Shown: positions 7,901 through 14,581 of the stretch, one piece after another
How the letters are laid out: each line of letters starts with the position of its first letter
Position numbering within the stretch: the first letter of the stretch is position 1
Origin: an uncultured Acidimicrobiaceae bacterium
Lineage (GTDB): Bacteria > Actinomycetota > Acidimicrobiia > Acidimicrobiales > UBA8592
DNA: 16,111 nucleotides
Assembly (NCBI GenBank): GCA_913031515.1
Contig: CAJWET010000020.1
Location: 1 to 16,111, forward strand
Reading direction: 5' to 3'
Notes under the pieces: model-generated
What the model was told of the DNA's origin: nothing
The model's database searches: none
Seen by the model: only the letters and a program-made list of their open reading frames with translations
Program-made: the position numbers and the translations under genes

Positions 7901-8411
7901 CGATAAGGAGATTATTGCTGTCTTTAGCTCTGCATTTTCTGATGTGGCAATAAATTTTGAAATCTTATTTTCTACTCTTTTCCCCGGAGGAGTTGGAAGT
8001 TTAAAACTAACGGAGCCAAACCATCTTCTCGAGACCGGTATCGAGATCGAAGCGAAGCCATCAGGGAAAAATATCAAAAAGCTTTCCCTTTTGTCTGGCG
8101 GTGAACGCTCACTTACTTCTTTGGCTTTCTTATTCTCAATTTTCCGGAGCCGACCATCACCCTTCTACGTCTTAGATGAAGTAGAAGCCGCACTTGATGA
8201 TGTCAATCTCCAGCGCTTCCTTCAACTCATTCGAGAATTTCGAGACGAAGCACAGCTGGTCATTGTTAGCCATCAAAAGAGGACCATGGAGGCAGCGGAT
8301 TGTATCTATGGTGTAACAATGCAATCTGGTGGCTCAACAAGGGTCTTAAGCGAAAAACCTGCACTGGAGCCTCCACTGATCGAAGCTCAGAAAGAAATAT
8401 CAGCCCAATAA
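4926..8411 (+). CDS. smc: Chromosome segregation protein SMC
   Basis: SMC is the ATPase of the bacterial condensin complex (with ScpA and ScpB, not in this window) and organises and helps segregate chromosomes. The 1161-residue protein has the full architecture. Walker A is GPNGSGKSN at 31-39. The first long coiled coil covers about 165-500 and the flexible hinge about 505-645 (GVIGTLLELIEIDDGWEAAF to GTAATGSALEEAL). The second coiled coil covers about 645-1010. The ABC signature LSGGER is at 1056-1061 and Walker B is FYVLDEVEAALDD with Asp1084 and Glu1085. The N-terminus (LKSMTLKGFKSFADST) is typical, supporting the GTG at 4926 with CTAGG upstream. It follows the MutM-like gene by 60 bp; a palindrome in that gap may allow separate control. 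ftsY normally follows smc closely, but here a protease gene intervenes. Confidence 0.98.
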   Translation: MFLKSMTLKGFKSFADSTILDFEPGVAVVVGPNGSGKSNVVDAIAWVLGAQAPASVRSQKMDDVIFAGTAKRAALGRAEVALTIDNSGKVLPIDFEEVTIKRTLFRDGESEYAMNEVPCRLMDIQELLSDTGVGRHQHVIVSQGQIDAVLNAKPEERRTIIEEAAGILKYRRRKEKSQRRLKSSEENLTRLQDLVREVKRQLKPLERQAEAARTHGTLALELSTLQIHLAGKEIAALREAIKAIQAGRQEQSSSEESLREKLAVLDSEIETAEDQLASTGTGEASDRLAHVEGLRERARGLKALLSERITGLQRELDRRLDGGVVETLEAESARLQEELQETFEKTKFLEPSTLEVAKAEKHLKEERLEFQQKLFEDISPYGVEAAETRGKLTAFASSIEALEVTRTHLREKIVTLNKDEKSSSDRLVELENKMSSFSKEISGLQKEIESLFESELIAGREEKKAENLLTEAKLESKAWVARADALSEALDEVRKSSGVEEISELEGVIGTLLELIEIDDGWEAAFEAALGQSMASVVVRDIETAKRALEVLRAGEFSGGVIAVDGLRESGTVGTLRTHVHAGMPLVEDLLDGLIGGVNVVDDWMSGVVVASSNPAGVFVTKDGDRFAPDGWRVGTIGTAATGSALEEALSKSEKAIATVRQLEISQNECRRIRKDAENALENCRNRLLETQRDYDEIKDAYSRTQSDLRALRVEVEGLELQEATTSRSLEGQIRIREELGSGLPELESSEAEALERGRVAEKAGQELDRKATELGERRTEIETQIAANEDRKQFLENRLADLNERLEGYAIERSEATGRRVRLEKKLHLAEALRRIVEDKSEAVEEELQELRRIRQEQSAAAQAAVGKLNTSRKARAEAEADLTKIREVLHRSELQEAESTLKLEAAVDGLRRDFDCEPGIAVGTECPQLEGITAKARVRELERELKIMGPVNPLALEEFEALHSRYEFLTEQLEDVKESRRELNKVIQAIDKEIIAVFSSAFSDVAINFEILFSTLFPGGVGSLKLTEPNHLLETGIEIEAKPSGKNIKKLSLLSGGERSLTSLAFLFSIFRSRPSPFYVLDEVEAALDDVNLQRFLQLIREFRDEAQLVIVSHQKRTMEAADCIYGVTMQSGGSTRVLSEKPALEPPLIEAQKEISAQ

Positions 8412-8458
8412 TCTTGGATGCTTCTTTCTGAGAATCGATAAAACCGTGTAAGCGCTTG

Positions 8459-8480
8459 CTGCCTAGGCTCAAATAGGCAG
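8459..8480. repeat. Inverted repeat between smc and the protease gene
   Basis: CTGCCTA (8459-8465) and TAGGCAG (8474-8480) are perfect inverted arms around an 8-nt loop, in the 145-bp gap after smc. No T-run follows, so it is not a convincing intrinsic terminator. It could be an operator for the downstream protease gene or a processing hairpin. A second short palindrome, AAGCGCTT, lies at 8450-8457. No other gene was seen in the gap. Confidence 0.4.
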
Positions 8481-8556
8481 GTAGAGTGAGAAATATCAAG
8501 CTGGGCGATGTGCCGGCGAGATGCCCATCAAACAGGTCCTTATTCCAGGGAAACAT

Positions 8557-9903
8557 ATGACTCAAGAGAACGATTCAAACGATTTACCGGCGTCATTATC
8601 GAACCCATACAAAAGAGCTTCTGAGGAGAAGAAAGAGGAACAATCCCTCGACATGGGCGTGAGTGAAAACATATCAGGACTAAACATTGGCGACTTGCCA
8701 GAAAATCTACGAAAGATATTTGGCGGGAATGAACGAGATGTTACAGGGGACAATGTAGTTGTTGAGTTCGGTGAGGATTTACCTAGTCGGACACAAAGTA
8801 GGCATCTTCTTGCTAGGTCAATTCTCATAGTCTTTATCGCGATAGTGCTAATTCTTGGTGGCGTACTAATAGGGATTTATGGATGGATTGAATCTGATGA
8901 AACCGCCGTTGAACAAATTGTGATCGCCACTCCAGAAGTTGAAAATGCGCCGATCGTGGATGAAGAGGTGCAAGTGCAAGAAATGATTCCAGCCCCTGTG
9001 GAACCTGTGGAACCTGTGGAACCTGTTGCCGCTGTTGCTTTAGCTGTTTCCCCATCAGTTGTGAGAATTGACACTACTACGGGGACCGGAAGTGGAATAA
9101 TCTTGGATGCCACAGGGCGAGTGGTTACGAATGCGCATGTTGTGTTTGGAGTTCAAACCGTAGATATTCGACTGGCTGATGGGACTAGGGCAGAAGGAAC
9201 TGTGCTTGGCTCGGACCCAAATGTCGATATAGCTATAGTAAAAATTGAAGGGGACTCTACATTCAAAGAAGCAGAGTTTGCTTTATCAGATACGGTTCAG
9301 GTTGGTCAGCTTGCCGTCGCAATTGGTAGTCCATTTGGGCTTGAACAAAGTGTCACCGCAGGAATTGTTTCAGCCGTAAATCGTGCTGTAGCGCACACTA
9401 ACGTCATCGATGGCAGCCCAACTGTTATGGAAATGATTCAAACTGATGCACCAATCAACCCTGGCAACTCTGGAGGGGCTCTAGCGGATCGGCAAGGTCG
9501 AGTTATCGGGATGAATACTTCTATCCGGACAGATGGCGTAGTATCAGGATTCCTCGGAGTCGGTTTCGCTATTCCAAGCGACACGATCCTTCTAGTTGCT
9601 GACCGGATCGTTAATGGGGAGTCTCTTGAAGTAGGGTTTTTAGGGATCAGTGGTCAGAATCCCGCCCTCGGTCGTGCAGGAGCCCTCATCGTGGATGTTA
9701 TGGAAGGCAGCCCCGCATGGGAAGGAGGGCTGAGCCCTGGTGACCTAGTTGTGTCAGTAGACGGATCGCCTATCCTTGGAATGTCTGAGTTAGCAGCAAA
9801 AATTCGGATTACTTCTCCTGGGACCTCGGTAGAGATTGGAGTTATTCGAAACGGAGAGCAAGCTTTCTTCGAAGTGGTTTTGGGTACCTTGGGAAGTAAC
9901 TGA
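8557..9903 (+). CDS. Membrane-anchored HtrA/DegP-type serine protease with PDZ domain
   Basis: HtrA proteases degrade misfolded envelope proteins or process signalling proteins. The 448-residue protein has an acidic cytoplasmic N-terminus (1-85), one membrane helix (about 88-110, ILIVFIAIVLILGGVLIGIY) and an acidic linker with EPV repeats (about 125-160). A trypsin-like domain follows with the complete triad: His194 in TNAHVV, Asp224 in DPNVDIAIV and Ser305 in GNSGGAL. A C-terminal PDZ domain (about 361-446, FLGISGQNP to SPGDLVVSVDGSPI) completes it. The basic residues before the helix predict the protease on the outer face. The ATG at 8557 was chosen because AGGG (8547-8550) sits 6 nt upstream; ATG 8521 is in frame but less well supported. 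It lies between smc and ftsY, an unusual neighbour for this block, 145 bp after smc and 15 bp before ftsY. Confidence 0.93.
   Translation: MTQENDSNDLPASLSNPYKRASEEKKEEQSLDMGVSENISGLNIGDLPENLRKIFGGNERDVTGDNVVVEFGEDLPSRTQSRHLLARSILIVFIAIVLILGGVLIGIYGWIESDETAVEQIVIATPEVENAPIVDEEVQVQEMIPAPVEPVEPVEPVAAVALAVSPSVVRIDTTTGTGSGIILDATGRVVTNAHVVFGVQTVDIRLADGTRAEGTVLGSDPNVDIAIVKIEGDSTFKEAEFALSDTVQVGQLAVAIGSPFGLEQSVTAGIVSAVNRAVAHTNVIDGSPTVMEMIQTDAPINPGNSGGALADRQGRVIGMNTSIRTDGVVSGFLGVGFAIPSDTILLVADRIVNGESLEVGFLGISGQNPALGRAGALIVDVMEGSPAWEGGLSPGDLVVSVDGSPILGMSELAAKIRITSPGTSVEIGVIRNGEQAFFEVVLGTLGSN
8995..9027 (+). repeat. 9-bp tandem repeat encoding Glu-Pro-Val linker
   Basis: The unit CCTGTGGAA occurs three times in a row (8995-9021) followed by a partial fourth copy, CCTGTT. 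It encodes an EPVEPVEPV stretch in the linker between the membrane helix and the protease domain of the HtrA-like protein. Being in frame and nearly identical at the DNA level, it is a candidate for copy-number variation by slippage, which would change only linker length. Confidence 0.85.
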
Positions 9904-9918
9904 AAACAGAGTTCAAAG

Positions 9919-10818
9919 ATGGCAAATTTCTCTCGGCAGTTAAGTAACACACGAAAAAAGTTCTCTCTATTCGGAAGTACTTCCCAAAGCAGATTGCTTG
10001 ATGAATCTATTTGGGTGGAGATCGAAGAGACGCTCATTGGCGCCGATGTAGGAGTAGCTGTTTCCTTAAAAATTGTTGAAGACCTTAAAAGCAGATCGAA
10101 GCACTATGGCGCATCATCTATTCGTGAACTCACAGAGATCCTAAAGGACCAATTAAAGGAAACCCTTTCGGGATTTGACTTAACGCTAGCCGACGGTGGC
10201 GCTCCAGCCGTATGGTTGTTTGTGGGCGCAAATGGAGTCGGTAAGACAACCACAATAGGCAAATTAGCTTATAGAGCCCAAAGGAGTAGCAGTTCGGTCG
10301 TACTAGCTGCTGGTGATACATTTCGAGCTGCTGCTACAGAACAATTGGAACTATGGGCGCAACGTGCAGGAGTTCACATTGTAAAAGGCGCTGAAGGCGC
10401 AGATCCAAGTTCAGTTATTTTTGACGCCACCGAATTCGCCCATGCGCGGGGAGTGCCTTTAGTTATTGCCGATACAGCAGGAAGGCTACATACAAAGAAA
10501 AATTTAATGGAAGAGCTTTCGAAGATTCAACGAGTAGCCGGAAAGGGCCCAGGGACAGTTAAAGAAATTTTGCTTGTTATGGATTCGACGACCGGACAAA
10601 ATGGCCTAGTTCAAGCATCTCAATTTGCAGAAGCCGTCGATGTGACAGGAATCGTTCTGACCAAGCTAGACGGCTCAGCTCGAGGAGGGATAATCTTCGC
10701 TATTCAGGATGAACTAGGTATACCGGTAAAGCTCGTCGGTGTCGGAGAAGATCTTGAAGATCTGGTTCCTTTTGACGCTGGAGCGTTTGTAGATGCTTTA
10801 TTCGAAACGAACGCATAG
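9919..10818 (+). CDS. ftsY: Signal recognition particle receptor FtsY
   Basis: FtsY is the membrane-associated SRP receptor GTPase that docks ribosome-SRP complexes at the translocon. The 299-residue protein is essentially the N and G domains. The helical N domain is about 1-85. G1 is GANGVGKT at 103-110, followed by AAGDTFRAAATEQL (about 130-143). G3 is DTAGR at 185-189, G4 TKLD at 248-251 and the closing GVGEDLEDL at 274-282. The acidic A domain and any transmembrane segment seen in many actinobacterial FtsY proteins are absent, so membrane contact probably relies on a short amphipathic N-terminus. ATG 9919 has only a weak purine-rich region upstream. It lies 15 bp after the protease gene and 51 bp before ffh, its functional partner. 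Confidence 0.97.
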   Translation: MANFSRQLSNTRKKFSLFGSTSQSRLLDESIWVEIEETLIGADVGVAVSLKIVEDLKSRSKHYGASSIRELTEILKDQLKETLSGFDLTLADGGAPAVWLFVGANGVGKTTTIGKLAYRAQRSSSSVVLAAGDTFRAAATEQLELWAQRAGVHIVKGAEGADPSSVIFDATEFAHARGVPLVIADTAGRLHTKKNLMEELSKIQRVAGKGPGTVKEILLVMDSTTGQNGLVQASQFAEAVDVTGIVLTKLDGSARGGIIFAIQDELGIPVKLVGVGEDLEDLVPFDAGAFVDALFETNA

Positions 10819-10869
10819 AGTGAATGCTGCTGCGACCTTGCATGGTCCACTAGTTAGTTTGAGGTAGAA

Positions 10870-12336
10870 GTGTTCGAAATCCTATCCGACCGCCTTTCAG
10901 GCATATTTGGGCGACTCAGAAGCAAAGGTCGACTCTCCGAAGGCGATATAGATGAGGTTCTCGGTGAGGTCCGGATCGCTTTGCTGGAAGCGGATGTGAA
11001 TTTTGGCGTTGTTAAAGAGTTCCAGTTGTCGGTTAAACAGAGATGCCTTGATGCTGACATTCAAAAAGCTTTAAACCCTGCGCAGCAGGTTATCAAGTGC
11101 GTAAATGATGAGCTGGTTGATGTTTTGGGTGGAGATGTTATGAGTTTTTCTTATGCAGTGAAACCCCCGACTGTAATCTTGTTAGCTGGGCTTCAAGGTG
11201 TTGGGAAAACTACAAGTGCCGCGAAACTCGCGCGATGGTTTAAATCTCAAGGTAGAAACCCCATTCTTATTGGTGCTGATCTTCAACGCCCCGCTGCAGT
11301 ACAACAACTACGAACCCTAGCTGAATCAATTGATATTCCCGTATTCTCAAATCCAGGAGATCCAGTTGAGACAGCGCGGGTTGGCCTTCTGGAGGCAGGA
11401 CGTTTGGGCCGAGACGTTGTAATTTGCGATACAGCTGGTCGTTTGAGTGTAGATGAAGAAATGATGGATGAAATTCGTCAAATTTCCGACTCTATCTCCC
11501 CCCATTACACCCTTTTCGTAATCGACTCTATGACGGGTCAGGACGCAGCAAATGTTGCCGAAGAGTTTCATACAAAGCTTGAAATAGATGGGATGATTTT
11601 AACGAAACTCGATGGTGACGCCAGAGGTGGAGCAGCCTTATCGGCAAAATCTGTAGTAGGAAAACCCATTGCTTTCGTTTCAACGGGTGAAAAACTTGAA
11701 GATTTTGAGTTGTTTCATCCTGATCGCCTTTCTAACAGGATCCTTGGAATGGGCGACGTTCTTACTTTGATCGAAAAAGCAGAAGAAGCCTTTGATAAAG
11801 GTGAAGCTGAGAAAGCAGCTTTGAGACTTGTCGAGGGGCAATTCACCTTCGACGACTTCCTTGATCAGATGCAACAGCTAAAGAAGATGGGGCCACTTCA
11901 AAATTTGGTTGAGATGATGCCAGATTTGCCACAAGGAGTTGATAGCTCAGATATAGATGATGGACATCTCGTTCGTATTGAAGCGATAATCCAATCGATG
12001 ACAGCTGACGAACGAACAAATCCGGTGATTATTGACGGATCGCGACGAAGCCGGATCGCTAAAGGTTCAGGGACAAGCGCGCATGAAGTTAGTCAGCTTC
12101 TAAAGCAATTTAAAGAAATAAAGAAGATGATGAAAGGTTCCAAAAAGCCCAATAAGAAACAACGAAATAAAAAGAAGCAGGGGGGCAGAAGAAAGCAAGG
12201 GGGAACCCCTTCTCGAGTTTCTAAAGAGCGAGACATTATCGAGGTACCAAAGGAAATGGAAAAACTGGTCTCAGAGTCGCAGCTAAAGGAATTTGACCTA
12301 TCTAAATTCGGTACGCTATCTGAGCACGAAACATAG
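10870..12336 (+). CDS. ffh: Signal recognition particle protein Ffh
   Basis: Ffh binds 4.5S RNA and signal peptides emerging from the ribosome and forms a GTPase heterodimer with FtsY. The N domain is at 1-90. The G domain carries GLQGVGKT (107-114), GADLQRPAAVQQL, DTAGR (187-191), TKLDGDARGG (from 245) and TGEKLEDFELF (272-282). The M domain (about 300-430) includes FTFDDFLDQMQQLKKMGPL and the RNA-binding SRRSRIAKGSGTSAHEVSQLL helix. After the usual end near KKMMKG, the protein continues about 65 residues: a Lys/Arg/Gln-rich tract, then a more acidic tail ending SEHET. Total length is 488. The GTG at 10870 has GAGG about 5 nt upstream. No SRP RNA gene was recognised in the window. Confidence 0.97.
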   Translation: MFEILSDRLSGIFGRLRSKGRLSEGDIDEVLGEVRIALLEADVNFGVVKEFQLSVKQRCLDADIQKALNPAQQVIKCVNDELVDVLGGDVMSFSYAVKPPTVILLAGLQGVGKTTSAAKLARWFKSQGRNPILIGADLQRPAAVQQLRTLAESIDIPVFSNPGDPVETARVGLLEAGRLGRDVVICDTAGRLSVDEEMMDEIRQISDSISPHYTLFVIDSMTGQDAANVAEEFHTKLEIDGMILTKLDGDARGGAALSAKSVVGKPIAFVSTGEKLEDFELFHPDRLSNRILGMGDVLTLIEKAEEAFDKGEAEKAALRLVEGQFTFDDFLDQMQQLKKMGPLQNLVEMMPDLPQGVDSSDIDDGHLVRIEAIIQSMTADERTNPVIIDGSRRSRIAKGSGTSAHEVSQLLKQFKEIKKMMKGSKKPNKKQRNKKKQGGRRKQGGTPSRVSKERDIIEVPKEMEKLVSESQLKEFDLSKFGTLSEHET

Positions 12337-12347
12337 AGAAAGTTAAG

Positions 12348-12479
12348 ATGTTTGAAGGAAATGTTGCAAAGATCATTGAACCCGAGATTTTTTTCGGCAC
12401 ACTTGAACTGACTGAAATTTTGTTTAAACACGCGTTTATTGGGATAACTCCAAATATGATGCTTTCCGAACCAAATTAA
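12348..12479 (+). CDS. Possible 43-residue small protein
   Basis: This short frame begins ATG shortly after the ffh stop and ends TAA 39 bp before rpsP. It encodes MFEGNVAKIIEPEIFF and continues with GTLELTEILFKHAF and GITPNMM. The upstream purines (GAGAAAG) give a weak ribosome binding site. I do not recognise the family, and a 43-codon open stretch in AT-rich DNA can occur by chance. It lies in the 182-bp ffh-rpsP gap, which otherwise holds no clear terminator; a 4-bp CCGA/TCGG pairing around a T-run at about 12383-12396 is too weak to call. Confidence 0.25.
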   Translation: MFEGNVAKIIEPEIFFGTLELTEILFKHAFIGITPNMMLSEPN

Positions 12480-12518
12480 GATTTATAGACATTAACGAAT
12501 TGAGAAAGAAGAAAGAAA

Positions 12519-12911
12519 GTGGCAGTAAAACTTCGCCTAGTGCGAACGGGAAAAAAGAAGCAGCCAACGTATCGTCTTGTTGCTGCCGATAGCCGTTTCC
12601 CCCGAAATGGCCGATTCATAGAAATCCTTGGAACATATGAGCCGCGACATGACCCATCCCGAATTAACATAGACAGTGATCGTGCAGTCCATTGGCTTCG
12701 TCATGGAGCACAACCGACAGAGACCGTGGAGAAACTTTTACGTATTTCTGGCGCTTGGGAGGAATTTACCGGAAAACCCCTTGAGCCGGTTGTCTACCCC
12801 GAAAAGAAATCACTAACGCCTGAGGCTCCTGAGGTTGAGGCTGCTGAGGAAGCGGCGGAAGAAGAGGCTCCTGAGGTTGAGGCTGCTGAAAATCGGAAAG
12901 AGGAAGAGTAA
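12519..12911 (+). CDS. rpsP: 30S ribosomal protein S16 with acidic repeat tail
   Basis: S16 is an assembly protein of the small subunit. The core MAVKLRLVRTGKKKQPTYRL with VAADSRFPRNGRFIEILGTYEP and the later WLRHGAQPTETVEKLL are diagnostic, and the core ends near residue 85. The 130-residue protein then continues with an acidic Ala/Glu/Pro tail containing two copies of EAPEVEAAE. The GTG at 12519 gives the expected N-terminus, with a GAAAGAAGAAAG purine tract upstream. The stop codon overlaps the khpA start (TAATG), indicating translational coupling within the rpsP-khpA-rimM-trmD-rplS group. Confidence 0.97.
   Translation: MAVKLRLVRTGKKKQPTYRLVAADSRFPRNGRFIEILGTYEPRHDPSRINIDSDRAVHWLRHGAQPTETVEKLLRISGAWEEFTGKPLEPVVYPEKKSLTPEAPEVEAAEEAAEEEAPEVEAAENRKEEE
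12822..12889 (+). repeat. 26-bp direct repeat in the rpsP tail
   Basis: A 26-bp unit starting GAGGCTCCTGAGGTTGAGG is repeated exactly at 12822-12847 and 12864-12889, with 16 bp between copies. Both are in frame and encode EAPEVEAA in the acidic C-terminal tail of S16. Identity at synonymous positions suggests a recent tandem duplication of a 42-bp unit. Confidence 0.9.
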
Positions 12912-13171
12912 TGACTGACAACGGTACAGAAGTCCCTCATGCATTGGCGACGCTAGAACATATCGTGAAGTCTGTTGTAGAGAAACCAGATCAAGTTCAG
13001 ATCAGCATCACGAGCGGCGATGAGGTTGTCTCCATGGCTGTTACAGTCGGAGATGGAGATATGGGCCGGGTGATAGGTAGACGGGGAAGAATAGCTAACG
13101 CAATACGAACTGTCGTGCAAGCTGCTGCGGTCCGTGACGGTATTTCGGTCGCTGTAGAGTTCGTAGATTAA
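12911..13171 (+). CDS. khpA: KH-domain RNA-binding protein KhpA
   Basis: KhpA is a small single-KH protein (YlqC family) that binds RNA, commonly with KhpB, and in Gram-positive bacteria affects cell elongation and division. The 86-residue protein has the KH GxxG loop in MGRVIGRRGRIANAIRTVV, with flanking strands ITSGDEVVSMAVTVG and ISVAVEFVD. Its ATG overlaps the rpsP stop codon by one base. The rpsP-khpA-rimM order is standard in Actinobacteria and Firmicutes. After its stop, 103 bp without a clear gene lead to rimM. Confidence 0.93.
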   Translation: MTDNGTEVPHALATLEHIVKSVVEKPDQVQISITSGDEVVSMAVTVGDGDMGRVIGRRGRIANAIRTVVQAAAVRDGISVAVEFVD

Positions 13172-13274
13172 TAAATTCAACCGATACTCTGGCAGATTGA
13201 GTCACAACGGAGTGGAGCCCAACCGCCTATAGAGCTGGTATCCTTGTGCAATTCAGAACATAGGTATGGGATAC

Positions 13275-13748
13275 ATGAAGTTGCTTGAAGTCGCAAGGAT
13301 AGGCAAAGCTCATGGTTTACAGGGTGAAGTTTCGGTTCACCTCGTTACCAATATCTTGGAACGTGTGGCACCCGGTTCTGTGCTCTACCTTGAGGATGAA
13401 CGTGAAATGCGCGTTATATCTTCAAAACCTCACAAGCGAAATTATTTAGTGTGGTTCGAAGGGGTCACTTCTCGGTCATCAGCTGAAGAGATAGTTGGAG
13501 AAAAATTATTTGGTACGCCAATCGATGACGCTGACATGCTGTGGGCTCATGAAGTTATTGGCGCAAAGGTGGTCGATGGAGACGATAGGACGATAGGGAC
13601 GGTGGTTGCAATCGAATCAAATCCCGCAAGCGACTTATTGGTTTTGGAAGATGGATCTTTGATTCCTCTGACCTTTGTGGTAGATCACAAAGGTCAGACT
13701 GTGCATGTAGAGATCCCCTCAGGTTTGCTAGAAGGGGGTCAACAATGA
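13275..13748 (+). CDS. rimM: Ribosome maturation factor RimM
   Basis: RimM helps mature the 30S head around S19 and processes 16S rRNA. The N-terminal beta-barrel motif VARIGKAHGLQGEVSVHL is clear. The C-terminal PRC-barrel follows (about 90-155, WAHEVIGAKVVDGDDRTIG to IPSGLLEGGQQ). Length is 157 residues from the ATG at 13275, which places the conserved motif a few residues in, as in the family. ATG 13266 is an in-frame alternative three codons upstream but would have AGG only one base away. The stop overlaps the trmD start in ATGA, implying translational coupling. Confidence 0.95.
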   Translation: MKLLEVARIGKAHGLQGEVSVHLVTNILERVAPGSVLYLEDEREMRVISSKPHKRNYLVWFEGVTSRSSAEEIVGEKLFGTPIDDADMLWAHEVIGAKVVDGDDRTIGTVVAIESNPASDLLVLEDGSLIPLTFVVDHKGQTVHVEIPSGLLEGGQQ

Positions 13749-14488
13749 GAATCGATGTGTTTACGATTTTCCCAGCCTTAGTTGATGCGTATTCGACTGT
13801 TTCTCTTCTAGGGAGAGCAAGGAAGAACAAGTTCCTAGATTTAAGGTGCCACGATATTCGGTCTGGTGCTGTTGGAATCCACAGAAGTGTGGACGATGCT
13901 CCATTCGGTGGAGGAGCAGGAATGATTATGAAACCCGAACCTATCTTTGGAGTAGTAGAAAGAGCTGACCCGCCTCGTCCCTTGATTCTACTAACTCCTT
14001 CCGGAAAGCGATTTGAACAATCAGATGCCGAGGAGTTATCACGACTGGAAGGTTTTTCTTTCCTTTGTGGAAGGTATGAAGGCATAGATCAGCGGGTAGT
14101 CGATAATTTGGTCGACCGTCGAGTTTCTTTGGGGGACTTTGTCCTCTCAGGTGGCGAAATAGCAGCTCTAGCGCTCATAGAAGCTGTGGTTCGATTAATC
14201 CCTGGGGTTATGGGGAACGAGGAATCTTCTGTCGATGAGTCTTTCTCAGGCGGGTTACTTGAATATCCTCAATACACAAGGCCTAGAGAGTTCAAGGGTT
14301 ACACCGTTCCTGATGTCCTTGTCTCAGGGGACCATGAATCCATTGCACGGTGGAGAAAGGTCAAGTCCCTCCTAATAACTATGGAGATCCGGCCCGATTT
14401 GATTATCGAACGCGGTGGAATTACTGAAGAGGAAGCGACATTACTGAAAGAGTATGCCGATGGGGAATACGAAAATTTCAAAGACTAA
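13745..14488 (+). CDS. trmD: tRNA (guanine-N1)-methyltransferase TrmD
   Basis: TrmD methylates G37 of tRNAs using S-adenosylmethionine, preventing +1 frameshifting. The 247-residue protein starts MRIDVFTIFP and has VDDAPFGGGAGMIMKPEP. It carries the trefoil-knot cofactor site (LLTPSGKRF, FLCGRYEGIDQRV, DFVLSGGEIAALALIEAVVRLIPGV) and the C-terminal SFSGGLLEYPQYTRP element. By my alignment Glu165 stands where E. coli has the catalytic Asp169 (EDSF versus DESF). I have not established how common this is, so it is only a note. It overlaps rimM by 4 bp and precedes rplS by 93 bp. Confidence 0.97.
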   Translation: MRIDVFTIFPALVDAYSTVSLLGRARKNKFLDLRCHDIRSGAVGIHRSVDDAPFGGGAGMIMKPEPIFGVVERADPPRPLILLTPSGKRFEQSDAEELSRLEGFSFLCGRYEGIDQRVVDNLVDRRVSLGDFVLSGGEIAALALIEAVVRLIPGVMGNEESSVDESFSGGLLEYPQYTRPREFKGYTVPDVLVSGDHESIARWRKVKSLLITMEIRPDLIIERGGITEEEATLLKEYADGEYENFKD

Positions 14489-14504
14489 ATTTTTACGAGA
14501 TTGT

Positions 14505-14516
14505 TTTCGGCCGAAA
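14505..14516. repeat. 12-bp palindrome in the trmD-rplS gap
   Basis: TTTCGGCCGAAA is a perfect palindrome 17 bp after the trmD stop. It has no loop room for a strong hairpin and no T-run after it, so it is more plausible as a protein-binding site than as a terminator. The role is unknown. Confidence 0.3.
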
Positions 14517-14569
14517 TACTCCGTATCCTTACAGGGTCTAGTTAGGACACTCAATACTCTCAAATAGCA

Positions 14570-14575
14570 TAAGAT
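14570..14575 (+). promoter_or_regulatory. Possible -10 element for a leaderless rplS transcript
   Basis: TAAGAT lies exactly 6 nt before the rplS ATG (14582), and no ribosome binding site is visible before that start. Actinobacteria often make leaderless mRNAs from TANNNT -10 elements located 6-9 nt upstream of the start codon. The spacing fits, but no good -35 hexamer is present. Read-through from trmD is the alternative. Confidence 0.35.
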
Positions 14576-14581
14576 CGAATT

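Noticed and set aside
8834..9113. Two - strand frames opposite the protease linker with repeated Gly-Ser-Thr or Gln-Val-Pro units
   Set aside because: The repeats are the antisense reading of the EPV tandem repeat; the + strand gene has an intact catalytic triad.
12380..12400. CCGA/TCGG around a T-run after ffh as an intrinsic terminator
   Set aside because: Four base pairs are too few and the T-run forms the loop rather than following the stem.
13172..13274. Promoter before rimM (TTGAGT at 13197 and TATAGA at 13228)
   Set aside because: The 25-bp spacer is far too long for a sigma-70-type promoter.
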